Origin: Artocarpus heterophyllus
Lineage: Eukaryota > Streptophyta > Magnoliopsida > Rosales > Moraceae
NCBI GenBank assembly: GCA_025403435.1
Contig: JAJQZP010000247.1
Coordinates: 186,001-250,000, forward strand
Direction of reading: 5' to 3'
DNA length: 64,000 nt
Position numbers and translations under genes: made by a program
Part shown: positions 12,400 to 23,569 of the stretch, one piece after another
Layout: each line of letters starts with the position of its first letter
Position numbering within the stretch: the stretch's first letter is position 1
The notes under the pieces: model-generated
Seen by the model: the letters and a program-made list of their open reading frames with translations, nothing else
Database searches by the model: none
Told to the model about the DNA's origin: nothing

Positions 12400-15300
12400 T
12401 TAATTGAACTGCATGAGCTTTGGAGCAAGCCTCAACAACCTATCCAAGGTGTTGGGCAAGAATTTCCTTGCAAACAAATAGCAAATATTGGTGCTCTTTC
12501 CGTTGTACTCACATTGGCTTCCATGCCTTAACTTTTCCAAGAGTTCAACCGTCACATATTGTCTGATGAACCTTGTTGGATGTGGTCCACCCTTTGACCA
12601 GTCAACCCAAGTTAACGTCCTATTTGAATTCGTTTTCCAAAATTTTATGCTAACAAATGTGGGCAGGTAATGTTCATCGGTGTAACATGAGCCATGGCAA
12701 AACCTCCTAAATATTGGAAAATATTTCTGGTCGGCGACCACCTCAACGGCAAGGGCCCTGTCCATCCCAAACCACTGTGAGCCCTTCCGCCACTGCTCCA
12801 GCTTAATTTGAGGCTCCATTCGGTTTTTGTAGCGGCCTCGGCCGACAGGCCCCGGTAAGTCATAGGCCTCCACAAAGGACTCGCTTGAGCCCATGAGGTA
12901 TTTATACACTGGAGAGAAGTTAAACAAAGGAATGCATGCCTCGGAGAGAAGAACAAAACGTTGGTTAGAGAAGTCAAGCAATGCATTGGCTAACAACCGG
13001 CGCTCTGCTTCCACCATGTTTGGTTCTCCCCATCCCACATCCTGCATTAATCACAAAAATAGGGTGTTAGTCAGGTTGTACATCAATTTCGAAGTTTACT
13101 TATTCATTTGCATCACTTTGTTGTAAAAATTAAACTCAAATTTGATGCCAAAGTGGTTGTTTAAAATTCAACTATGGATACACGGTATTCCGCTAATTTA
13201 AAAAAGGTCATATTACACTCCCAATTTTGAAAACGAGAGAACGATCAAAATTGCAGATTTTAAAGCTTTTTAAAATGAAGTTTTGCAAGTAAGAATAATT
13301 CTTATTACACTCCCAATTATAATAAATAACATTTTTGCAATTAAATAATTTTTTACTGTGTAAATAAGAATTATTCACATTGCAAGTAAGTGGGTAAATA
13401 AACTATTTGTAACTTAAATCTATTTACAATATAAATAAAAATTATTTACATAATAAATAAGAAGGTAAATAAATTTTTTACACCATAAATTTAAAAGCCT
13501 AGCATTTATTACAATTTCATAAAAGGGGGCCACAAAAAAAGAAATTCAGAAATTTCACCCCTTTAAATCCTCTTTTTTTTTAATTTATTTTCGTTATTTT
13601 TTTTTCTCTTACAGTTATTCTCCTTTTAATTTGATTTTAAAAAGAGACTTAAGAGGCAAGAACCTTTGTGCCTTTGTTCAGGCGTAGGGAGGTGGGGCCC
13701 AGATTTTTATTTTTTAAAAATTTATTTATATACTTATTTCAACTTTTTATATTTGCATACACTTATATATACATGTATGTGTGTCTATATATATATATAT
13801 ATATATGCCCTTAATCTAAGTTAATAGATATGTGTTTCAAATATCTGTCCAATAATTCTAATTTTAATATATTTTTTGTTGCTTATTCTATTTTTGTTTT
13901 GTGCTTTCTTATAACGCTCTAGGCGCTTTTTTGAAATATTTTTCTCTAATTTGTTGCTCTCTAAGTATTTTGTTTTTCAAATTCTTGCGGTTTTATTAAT
14001 ATGACCTACAAAAGTAATTTTTCTAAAACATGGTTATATTTAAGCATTTTTTTTTGCTGCAACCCTTGCTATTGTTATTTTCTTATAAAGACATTTCTCT
14101 AATTTGCCCTTGTTAAAGTAAGTTTGTTTTCAAATGTATCCCTACTTTCAATTTTTTTTCTTTTAGCATTTCCTATAATGTACTTTTTAAATAACTTTTT
14201 ATCTAATTTTTCAACTAAAATATTTATTACTCAAATACGCTCCACTTGTACATACATATATTCTATTCAACCAACAACACTTTTCTATTAAAACAAAACA
14301 TTTTAATCTATTTTACGTTAAAGAACAACTAAAATAATTTCTTTATGTATAGTTATATTGGAAAAAATTACTAAAATTACGACTCGATATTTTAAAGGGT
14401 TTTTAGTATTTTTTTTAAATTATTAATTTACGCCCCATCTCCCCGAACAAAATGCTAGCTGCGTCACTGTTTCTGTTAGAGAGTCACGTAAGATGCACTT
14501 GACAGGGTTGAAAGCAATATCAGGAACTGAAATTATTCTGGTACTAAGGACATCTTTTTTGCACATAAATATTATGCTTTACTAGAAAGGAGAACTTTTG
14601 TTTTCATTTTTATTTTTCTTTCCACGACAAAAAAGAAGAGGACAACAAGAAGAAAGGAATGTACAAAAGTTTATTTGTATGGAAAAAGGCGATGGCATGG
14701 GGAAGAACATAATTTTCTTGAAAGTGACAGAAGCAAGAGTAGAATCCAAGCAATACATGAAACAGATCATTGCTACAACACTACTCTATCCCAAACGGCT
14801 GCATCTTACTTCTCAAGTCATTATTTAAAAGAAATACAACCCAGTTATTTTAGGATTACTGCGTTAGTTAATTTTAGGGCCACAAAATAATGGAATTCAA
14901 GCACAATATTACTATTTTAAATAAGCAAGCAGATTTTATGAAAAAGAAAAAGGACAAGCACAGACCTCAGCCTCTGCAGCAAGAGGGAAATTTAAACAAA
15001 CAAGCATCGTTAGTTCGACTAATTCTAGGTAATTAAATAATATTATGAATAGTCATTAATTTCCTAGGTTAAGTTGCATATATTATTCAAAGTTGTGATG
15101 AATATTGATCAGAAATATGGATATTAATAAGTTTAATCTAACGATAATAATTCTTTTTTCAAACATATTTATTAATATATATTCTGAAAATGGACTTCTA
15201 ATTTTGGTTTGGGATGATATAGCTAATAGAAGCCCTTTAAAGATGAGAACACAATCAAAATTTTAAAGGAACATGAAATAAGGGATAAAACTTCAAATGC

Positions 15301-17451
15301 AACAATATTCTATTGATAATATGTTTATATCTCACTTCCAATTTGTTCATATTCATACCTTGTTAAATAATGTAATTTCTAGGTGCTTTCTTCTTAGTAT
15401 TAATGGACCTCTACATTATGTTTTCTAACAAGTAATCCATGAATAGCTTATCGTGATCTAAAGATAATGTTTTTATTTGGTGACCTCTTAAGCACTTGAT
15501 TGTCAAATTCTCGCTGGCCACAAGAATAATATGCACATGAATTGACTCTTGAAATTCAATACAGACAGATGTCCCAATTTCTGCCCAATAAATTATTGAC
15601 AAATAAAATTTGGAGGTCCAATAAACATTAATTCAAGAAAGAGATACTTCCTTCGACAATCAAAGTCAAGTTTCGAAAATGTGTACCCAGTTGCAAACTC
15701 TTAGTATATTATTAATTTACTAGGCAACCGCCCCTAGATCCACTCATTTTGTTACATTAATAAACATAAAATAAATAACAAAATACAGAATCACAAGCAC
15801 ATATCATAAATCAAATACATATTTATGGATATGATATATATATATATATATATAGAAATACACACATACAAACATAGGAGACTCCATAAACAATCCTCAA
15901 TGTACATCAAGCTAGTTAGTTTAACGCCTATGATGAAATATTGCTGATCATGACTAGCCAATTAAGTACATTAGCGTATTTATGTATATATGAATGTATG
16001 CACATGTATGTGTGCTATATGTATAAGAAAAGAAAATTTTAGTTGTATAAATTACACACCTTCCCCTCAAAAAACAAAAAAAAAAAATATAAGCCATATT
16101 TTCTTTGCGGTGACACATGCCGAAGTTTAAAAAATCCCTAAGAAATTCTCCAATAGACGAGGCGTATTACGTGCAAGCTAGGCGCAAATCACAAAAAAAA
16201 AAAAAAAAAAAACCTAAAAGCTTTATATATTATGAGACAAAAAGTTAATGGAATTACATGTTGAGCAACCATTTGGAGTTTTCATTATAAAGAAAAGTGT
16301 GCTAAAAGAAGGGAAAGTGCCGATTCCTTTTTCCTAAAATTTATTCCCTGATGTAAATCATTATAATTTGCTCCAGACGTTTCTTTACTGCTGTTGATTG
16401 CATTGTATATCATATGTGCTATTGTATAATCTACACTCAATAACATATTAATCATTAAAAGACATGCCTCTTTGCAGTAATTAATGAATAAGGAAACCGT
16501 ATAGAGAGTTTACACTTATTCGGGGCATGTACAAACACATAGAATCTTCACCCTCTCCAAGTTAAATTAAAGTAAATGATACATATTTAACACATAAAAC
16601 CTTAACTATAAGTCGAAGAATAATTAAAAAAAAAAATAGAACACATTAACCACAGTTTCCGCTTTCCTTACTAGAATATATAGATGCAAAGCAATCAGTT
16701 TTATTTTTTGATTTTCATCAAACATTTATGGATTTACTCTCTAATAACAACAAATTATGGACCAAAGAAAAAACTCAGAAATAAACATTCTGATATTTAT
16801 TATTATACTGACCTTACTAGGGATCCATCTCCCATAAAATGCTGAATCTTGAGGCACCGTTGCATTGAAAGACGGATTGGAATGAACATACACAGAAAAC
16901 AGCCCCTCGTTTCCTTTAAAGAATCTGTCCCAAAGAGGAGCCAGCGTCACGGTTCCTCTCGCCAGGAACATGAAAGCGATTTTCGGGGTGAACTCAATGG
17001 GGACTCTACCCGCTTTCGGCACCATGGAAGCTCTCCAAAGCAACTCCCTGTCGTCCATGTCGTGCCTAAGCGTTGGCCCTTTCAAGTATTCGCTTAATCC
17101 AATTCGAGCACTAGGACTAGTACTAGAAACATTTTCGGTTAGGGCAGATGATAATGGTTTGGATAATATCAACGGTGCTGGTGGTGGTGGCATTGGAGGA
17201 GATATTGATGTTAGTTTTGATGGAGAAGACATATAAATATTTATGGTATTGTTCTGATCTAGTTGGTGCACTTTGAATTGGAGAGTACTGAATGGGAAGT
17301 CTTCGAGGTAGAAACCGAGAGTGATTCCGAGGGCTAAACCGGAGCCGAAGATTACGAAGTTAAAGATGAGGCTGTGGACGTGCATTTGGAGAGTCAAGAG
17401 TTTGGGATATGAGGAGAGACCAGGAAGGTGGTGTTGTTGCTTAGTAGCCAT
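12400..17451 (-). CDS. BC10-like Core-2/I-branching glycosyltransferase family protein (two exons)
   Basis: Exon 1 is 17451-16813 and exon 2 is 13041-12400, giving 426 residues. The donor (AGTAAG then GTCAGT) and the acceptor (TTAATGCAG then GATGTG) keep the frame in phase 0. The start is the first Met of the exon 1 frame. The N-terminus has one hydrophobic segment (about residues 26-48, [16 protein letters not shown]), so a type II, probably Golgi, membrane protein is likely. A proline-rich linker follows. The rest matches the plant DUF266/Branch (GT14-like) family: [84 protein letters not shown] near the end. Rice BC10 of this family affects cell-wall cellulose and arabinogalactan proteins. 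The substrate of this protein is unknown. No breaks are seen, and it is the only gene here that looks functional. Confidence 0.92.
13042..16812 (-). other. Large intron of the glycosyltransferase gene
   Basis: A 3,771-bp GT-AG intron (donor GTCAGT, acceptor TTAATGCAG). It is AT-rich, with TA runs near 13784-13806 and 15836-15853 and an A-run near 16193-16212. A possible hAT remnant lies at 13679-14469. No other exon is needed, because the two exons join in frame and cover the family's usual length. Small ORFs in it show no recognisable domain. Confidence 0.85.
13679..14469. mobile_element. Possible non-autonomous hAT element
   Basis: The right end, read outward-in, is CAGTGACGCAGCTAGCATTT, close to the CAGTGGCGGAGCTAG ends of many plant hAT elements. 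The left end, CAGGCGTAGGGAGGTGGGG, is a decayed version of the same terminus. The 8-bp flanks CCTTTGTT (13671-13678) and TTTCTGTT (14470-14477) match at five of eight positions, which would fit an old target duplication. The interior is AT-rich and non-coding. Confidence 0.45.
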
Positions 17452-17601
17452 TGTAGAAATTGTATTAGAGATTGAAATTCAGGCAGAGAGATACGGAGAT
17501 TTTACCTTGAATATAACGCTCGTTTCTCTTTCTAGAGAGAGAGACTATGGAAAGCTTAAAGAAGTGCGAAGAAGATTCTCAAATTGGTTTCCGCACGCTA
17601 G

Positions 17602-17608
17602 TATTTAT
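17602..17608 (-). promoter_or_regulatory. Candidate TATA box of the glycosyltransferase gene
   Basis: On the minus strand CACATAAATACTAGC lies about 150 bp upstream of the start codon at 17451. ATAAATA is a reasonable plant TATA box and would leave a 5' UTR of roughly 110-130 nt, which includes an AGAGAGAAAG tract. This is a positional inference only. Confidence 0.4.
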
Positions 17609-17719
17609 GTGATGTTCTCCACAGACAAGGGAAAAGGAACATACTACGGATACGCACGTATATAGAAATAAATAAGAAAATATTTTTAGCGACCTAAGTA
17701 GGAAGGATTCTTTTATGGT

Positions 17720-18862
17720 AGTGGCTTTCTTTTCTTTATAAGTGAAGATATTTTGCTTTACTAAATTATTGTGCTAAAAAGTTTTCCCTTTTTTTTTTCC
17801 AAAAATTTTCTTGGAAGAAACCGGGTTCATAAAATGCGGATATTCCCTTTTCTTTTTTTTTTTCCAGATATTTTGCTTGATATTTTCTGTAGGAATTTGC
17901 AGGCAATGACCATTTTTGTTTGGATTCCTTTATTTGGTCTCCATATATGTTTTTGAAGTATCAATAGCGAAATTCCTCTAAAACAAATAGAAACGAGATG
18001 ATTTTTTTTTTTTTTAGGTAATTTCCATTCTCCGTCGCTTTGCTATGCATTAAATGGTCCAGTAAAGTTGACTAGTTATTTTATTTTATTTTATTTTTCT
18101 AGTGGTTGTAGCCTATATAAGCGTTGGGCTCTCCGTAGATACTAGTTCTAAGCCACATGCAATGGATGTGACCAGTTTTGTAGGTTTTGTGCACATGTTA
18201 ACGCTTTGCTTTTCTTACTATTATTTTCATAGTTTATTTTGTAATAAAAAGTCTCAATTGGTTGTTAACACACAGATAATACTAACACAACTCAGGCAGA
18301 GACCACATAGGAAAAAATATAAATAGAGACAAGTTTCAGAAATTTACCTTATAAGGACAATAAAGAAAAAGGTGTAAATGAAAAATAATATTTTTTGGAT
18401 TGCAAAAAAAATTTCAACCAAAATGGTATTGTTTTACAAAACCCATGCATAATAGCTGCATATTAAAACATCTATATATTGTTAGATAATAGGTGGATAA
18501 AAGATAAGAGAGTGGCATGGATTTTATTAAAAATTAAAGAAGAATATGTAAAAATCTTTAAATATAAAACTCACATTTAAATTACAAGAAAAAAATAGGT
18601 TGAGATGATTAAAAAAGTAATAATACATAATATTAATAAAAACAAATGTATAAAAATAGATATTACGAAGATATTATTGTTTGGGTGCACTTAAAAATAT
18701 ATTGTGTTGTTGTTAGAAGATGTTTCCAAGTGTGTACAATTGATCTTGGGCAAAAGAAACACTACATCATAAAAAATTAAAAAGCTAAAGCATACCTTAA
18801 AAAAACAAAAATAAAAAATAAATTAATGTGGGACCTAACTTTTCTTATCAGTGACGTTTAAT
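17720..18862. other. Intergenic, no gene seen
   Basis: AT-rich sequence between the promoter of the glycosyltransferase gene and the CACTA element. It has T-runs near 17791, 17855 and 18003. No recognisable domain, repeat family or RNA gene was found. Confidence 0.5.
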
Positions 18863-18885
18863 TGCCACTACTACAGACTGCAAAT

Positions 18886-19060
18886 TTCACGACGATTTTA
18901 AACCGTCGTGGAAAAATTACATGACGAATGACGGTTAAAAACCGGTCATGAAAGCTTAAGTTGTGGTACAAAATCGAGTTTTCACGGCAGTTTTTTACCA
19001 TCGTGGAACAACAAAATTGGCGCGAAAAGGGGGTCGTGGGTGGACCTCTTCCACAACGAT
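18886..19060. repeat. Left subterminal hairpin repeats of the CACTA element
   Basis: Several imperfect copies of the same inverted motif that forms the right-hand array, for example TTTCACGACGATTTTAAACC then GTCGTGGAA at about 18887, ACGGTTAAAAACCGGTCAT near 18930, and CACGGCAGTTTTTTACCATC near 18983. These are the expected transposase-binding sites near a CACTA end. They are more decayed than the right-hand array. Confidence 0.65.
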
Positions 19061-19276
19061 TTCCAAAAAAATTATTATGGGAAATTGGTATTGTCCAAAA
19101 AAATTTTTTCAAAGATTAGTGATTTACTACGGGATAGCCACCCCTGTGTGTTATCCCATTACAACAAGGCTCTGATTGCGTAAAAAAATTGATATATATT
19201 GAAATTACAAGGTATTTACAAGATCATTTACATTTGACCTATTTTGAGCAATTGTTTATCTAATATCTCTATCTAT

Positions 19277-19474
19277 CTATATAAAAATTACATACCTATT
19301 CACAAATTGTATCCATTCTAATCTAACTTTATGTATATCCGTATGTATATAAAAATCTTTTTTGCCTAGGGCTTGGATACCACTTGTAATTATATCTTGC
19401 ATGAAACGTAGAATAAAATAACCACATTCTATGTTTCCTTGTTGCCTTGGACACTTATGTTTGGAATACTGCAT
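19277..19474 (-). pseudogene. ULP1-type SUMO protease, C-terminal fragment
   Basis: A 65-residue minus-strand frame contains CPRQQGNIECGYFILRFMQ, the C-terminal signature of C48 (ULP1) peptidases as carried by plant transposons. Gln and the catalytic Cys (in ECGY) are both present. The His and Asp of the catalytic triad would be in an upstream exon and are not seen. Just upstream on the same strand (19560-19429, another frame) is a 43-residue acidic ORF starting MSREVDSDQYEDEYEE, which could be part of the same cargo gene. It is a truncated cargo fragment, not a working protease. Confidence 0.75.
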
Positions 19475-19639
19475 TGGTTTCCTTCGCTATATTGTGATGA
19501 AGATGGAGTGCACTCTTCGTACTCGTCCTCGTACTGGTCACTATCGACCTCACGAGACATTGTACCTGTGCAATGTAAGCAAAAATTAACATACAGATAG
19601 TAATATTAAATTACTATATTACAGCCAAAAATTGACATG

Positions 19640-20490
19640 TTATAAATTGATATATTACACAATTACATATTAAAAATCACATATAAGAAGTTGACATATT
19701 ACACATATTCACATCTTCACAAGTCTACAATTTCAATAACACAATTTCACATATTCACATGATTTCACATATTTCACATATTCACATCTTCACATATTCA
19801 CAAGTTTACAATTTCATAAACACAAATTCACATATTCACAAATTTACAATTTCAATTGGCGATTTCACATATTCACAATATTCGCATATTTCACATATTC
19901 ACATCTTCATATATTGACAAGTCTATAATTTCAATTACACAATTTCACATATTCACATCTTTACATATTCACAAGTTTACAATTTCAATTACACAATTTC
20001 ATGTATTTACAATATTCACAATATTCACAAGTTTACAATTTCACAAACACAATTTCACATATTCACAAATTTACAATTTCAATCGGAGATTTCACATGTT
20101 TCACATATTCATATCTTCATATATTCACAAGTTTACAATTTCAATTACACAATTTCACATATTCACATAATTGCACATATTACAGCTATTCACATAATTT
20201 CACATATTATACATATTCACAAATTTACAATTTCAATTATACAATTTCACATATTATACATATTCACATATACACAATTTCACATATTCATATAATTTCA
20301 CATATTTCACACATTCACATCTTTATATATTCATAAGTTTACAATTTCAATTACACAATTTCACATATTCACATAATTGCACATATTACAGATATTCACA
20401 TAATTTCACATACTACACATATTCACAAATTTACAATTTCAATTACACAATTTCACATATTACACATATTCACATATACACAATTTCACA
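19640..20490. repeat. AT-rich minisatellite inside the CACTA element
   Basis: About 850 bp built from CACATATTCACA, AAGTTTACAATTTC and AATTACACAATTT modules, arranged in degenerate higher-order units of roughly 55-60 bp (for instance at 19955, 20127 and 20338). Long frames through it are rich in Ile, His, Phe and Thr and only reflect the repeat. It has no spacer and unit regularity of the CRISPR kind. Confidence 0.85.
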
Positions 20491-20514
20491 TATTCATAAA
20501 AAAAAATAAAAATT

Positions 20515-21060
20515 TGGGGGGTGGGGGGTGGATGGTGCTTGGGGGCCCAAAAGGGGTGAGGGGGAGCAAGGGTGGGGTGGAGGGAGAGGGTGGGTGGGGC
20601 AAGGGGGGGCAGGGTGGGGGGTGGGTTGGGAGATGGTGGGGGTGGAGTGGCGGGGTGGGCCTTGGGGAGCAAGAGGGGTTGAGGTAGGCGAGGTGGGGCG
20701 AGGGTGGGGTGGAGTGGGGGGTGAGGGTGGGGTGGACTGGGGGAAGGGTGGGGCATGGGGTGCCAGAGGGGGCGAGGGTGGGGTGGAATGGGGGGTAGGT
20801 GGGGCTAAGGGGGGTGAGGGCGGTGAGGGGGGCAGAGGGTGGGGCATGGATGGGGCGGGTCATGGGTGGGTGGGGCTTGGGGGACGAGGGAGGCAAGGGT
20901 GGGGTGGAGGGAGGGGGTGGGTGGGGCAAGGGGGGCAAAGGGTGGCGAGGGGGGTGGGGAGGGGGGTAGGTGGGGGGCGGCTGGGGAAGGAGGGGGCGGT
21001 GGTGAGGGGGAAGAGGAGAAAGAGAGGCAGGGGGAGGGAGAAGAGGGGAGAGAAAGGGAT
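20515..21060. repeat. G-rich low-complexity block with G-quadruplex potential
   Basis: The plus strand is almost all G with interspersed T and A, in strong contrast to the AT-rich surroundings. A degenerate unit of the form GGGTGGGGTGGAG recurs at about 20571, 20704, 20779 and 20897. Runs such as the G6-T-G6 tract at 20515-20528 meet the usual G-quadruplex rule many times. The long frames on both strands (Gly/Trp-rich on plus, Pro-rich on minus) are open only because A/T-containing stop codons are rare here. Around 21000-21210 it grades into a GA-rich stretch. Confidence 0.85.
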
Positions 21061-21225
21061 GGGAAGCTTACCGACGGCGAAGAGGCGATGGCAGCAAAGA
21101 CAGATCTTGAGAGAGAGAGAGGAATTTTAGAGAGAATGAAAGGGATTTTAGAAAGAGAGAGAGCGGGAGGTGGATTCAAAATGGAGAGGTGGGTGCACGC
21201 TTTAAAATTTTTCAAGGGGAAATGA

Positions 21226-21900
21226 AGCTTTCATGACGGTTTATTTATAAACCGTCATGGAAGCAATTACAGCATTTTAAATGCTATAAAAAGAAAAAAG
21301 AAAATACAGCATTCCATGACGGTTTATTAATAAACTGTCGGGGAAGCTATTTTAAATGCTATAAAAAGAAAAAAGAAAAGGGCAACCTTCCACGATGGTT
21401 TATTTAATAAACCGTCATGGAAGCTATTTTACAGCATTTTAAATGTTGTAAAAAGAAAAATGAAAAAGAAGCCTTTCACGACGGTTTATTTATAAACCAT
21501 CGTGGAATCTATTTTACAGCATTTGAAATACTGTAAAAATAGAAAAGAAAAAGATAGCCTTCCACGACGGTTTATAAATAAACCATCATGGAAGCTATTT
21601 TACAACATTTAAATGCTGTAAAAATAAAAAAGAAAAAGATAGCCTTCCATGACGGTTTATAAACAAGCCTTCATGGAAAAATGCTGTAAAATGAAAAAAG
21701 AAAAAGACAGCCTTCCACAACAGTTTATAAATAAACTGTCATGGAAGCTATTTTATAGCATTTTAAATGCAGTAAAAAGAAAAATGAAAAAGATAGCCTT
21801 CTACGATGGCTTTTTTAAAAACCATCGTGGTAGGTCAAGCATACGACGATGATTTTTAAAAAAACCGTTGTCGTAGCTCTCGCTTTTACCACGACAGTTT
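21226..21900. repeat. Right subterminal array of double-hairpin units
   Basis: Eight tandem units of about 70-87 bp, starting near 21229, 21313, 21388, 21475, 21560, 21645, 21713 and 21799. A full unit holds two palindromes. The first is TTCCACGACGGTTTAT with its complement ATAAACCGTCGTGGAA. The second is TTTTACAGCATTT with AAATGCTGTAAAA. An A-rich AAAAGAAAAAGAT-type linker follows. The last unit is diverged and grades into the terminus. This matches the subterminal repeat region where a CACTA transposase binds. Confidence 0.88.
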
Positions 21901-22007
21901 TTGTCTTCGCGAGCGTAACTTGCCATGTTTTTTTCCCTTATCACAGCGGTTTTTGAGAAATGGGTGCTAAATGAAGGTCATATAATCTCAAATTTGTTGT
22001 AGTATGC

Positions 22008-22540
22008 TTAAAATGAAGGATACAAATATCGACGAAATATCAAAAATTTTGGTGGAAATTTTGTTTTTCTTGAGGTATCGAAATATTTTTCTATTGTAAT
22101 ATTAACATCGTGGAAATATCAGAAATATCACAAAATATTAGTTAAAATGTCGATATTGAAAAAATCTGTAACACAATTTGTACAAAATTTCTATATATGT
22201 TGACCAAATTTTGACAATGTCCAAAATTATAAAATTTAATGGATATTTTCTATTAAATAATCTATCGCTATTTTATACTTTCAATAAACAAGTGTTTGTC
22301 TTATACACCTTTATTATCAATGAATTTAAGATCCAATTATGGCAGCTCCTCTAATGAAGCTCCTTATGCTTATTATCTATACAATTAGGACTTTGAAAAC
22401 AATGATAGTTATGGAATTTTCAATTATCCTCATACTAGCATACCATCACTGTCCCAGGCAAACAATTAGAAGAATTCACAATAGCACATTTATGGAATTA
22501 GAGTGCATAAAAATCAACAAACCTGCATGTGGCAAATCCA
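22008..22540. other. Intergenic AT-rich stretch, no gene
   Basis: Contains scattered ATATC/GATAT-type words (for example AAATATCAGAAATATCAC near 22115), suggesting an old unclassified repeat. No coding match was recognised. A frame from 22339 is open but only its end (from about 22545) has a recognisable domain. Confidence 0.4.
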
Positions 22541-22544
22541 TAAC

Positions 22545-23569
22545 TATTTTAGCTCGAGTAACATGTTATTGGAGGGGAGGTCTTAGGTTTAGACCCTTTG
22601 CAGATATGAACTCAGGTCCTGTTGCGAAGCTTGCTTGGTGCTTGGCCTCAAATTCCACAGTGATGTGGGCTTGGGTTCTCAAGGCTAGATACTTCCCTAA
22701 TTCTTCTTTTTGGGATGCCAACAAGGGCAGCCTAATTCAATTATTTGGAGAGGAATCATTGATATGAGAAGTTTCGTTTGAAATGGCAGCCATGTTTTAA
22801 TTGGGGATGGTTCAAATGTGGATATTTGGTCCAGACCATGGGTGCCTTGGATAGAGTCTAGTATACCAAGAGCTGCCTTCAGTCCAACTAGCCCTAATGA
22901 ATTCTTGCACCCTCTTAAATTTAAGAAAGTGGAAGAGTTATTTCTTCCTTATTGTAGACAATGGAATGAAGACATGGTTCAAGGATTGTCTGATGCCGCG
23001 TCTACTGAAGTTATTCTTAAAATTATGTATACCTCTACCTTTCCCGCAACAATACATGCTTCTTTGGTGGCCTTCTGAGTCTGGTAAGTTCTTGATTAAA
23101 TTTGCTGCTTACTTTTTACATGCAGCTAATGGGAAGGAAACTTCTAATCTATGGAAGAAAGTGTAGGGATCTCGCTTGAATGATTGATTCAAATTGTTTA
23201 TTTGGTGTTTAGTGTCCAATCTTCTTTTTACTAAGGTTAGAGTTGGAAGTGCTAGCCCTATCCCAAATGAGGAATTCAACTTTTTTCAAATTCAGGCGGA
23301 GTCGATTGTCCATATTCTATGTCACTATAGTTTCGCTTATTTGGTCTGGTTTACAAGTTTGTGGTGTATTATATTTGATGACTCTAGTCATGGGGACTTT
23401 GTTTGATGACTCTTTGATCCACCCTTAAGAGTTAGGGCTATATTGTTTTTACTTTGGGGAGCGACAGCCCTTTATCAGATTTGGAAAACCAAGAATAGAA
23501 GAGTTTTTGCTGATTCTGAGCACTCTTTACCTACCTTGGTTAACTCAATCCAATGCTTGGTTGCAGATC
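22545..23569 (+). pseudogene. LINE (non-LTR retrotransposon) 3' region, first part
   Basis: Plus-strand frames match the region after the reverse transcriptase in plant L1-type LINEs. They include WRGGLRFRPFADMN, AKLAWCLASNS, WVLKARYFPNSSFWD, then DGSNVDIWSRPWVPW near 22810 and later zf-RVT-like text. The 5' part (endonuclease and RT catalytic core) is missing, which is usual 5' truncation. Stops and frameshifts are common. A solo LTR interrupts it at 23570, and it continues at 25982 with the RNase H domain. Confidence 0.82.

Larger units (their letters stand above)
18866..22004. mobile_element. Non-autonomous CACTA element with ULP1 remnant
   Basis: The left end is CACTACTACAGACTGC. The right end reads, from outside, TACTACAACAAATTTG, a CACTA terminus with its first base changed. 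The 3-bp flanks are identical, TGC at 18863-18865 and 22005-22007, matching CACTA target duplication. Both ends carry copies of an ACGACGGTTT/AAACCGTCGT hairpin motif. Inside, in order, are subterminal repeats, a ULP1 protease fragment (minus strand), an AT-rich minisatellite, a G-rich block and an array of eight hairpin units. No TNP2 transposase is present, so it must have been moved in trans. ULP1-like genes are known cargo of some plant CACTA and MULE elements. Confidence 0.82.

Noticed and set aside
12645..12986. Alternative minus-strand frame in exon 2 of the glycosyltransferase
   Set aside because: A shadow frame. The frame ending at 12400 carries all the conserved family motifs and joins exon 1 in phase.
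16849..17665. Plus-strand ORFs over exon 1 of the glycosyltransferase
   Set aside because: Antisense to a supported exon with a splice site and family match. No domain of their own.
19640..20490. Coding frames rich in Ile, His and Phe
   Set aside because: Translation of an AT-rich minisatellite. Several frames are open and none has a domain.
20460..21225. Long open frames on both strands (Gly/Trp-rich and Pro-rich, up to 200 residues)
   Set aside because: They exist because the G-rich block almost lacks A/T-containing stop codons. All frames are low-complexity repeats and no domain is present.
21226..21900. CRISPR-like regular repeats
   Set aside because: Units are tandem without unique spacers, each unit is itself palindromic, and the array lies inside a plant CACTA element.
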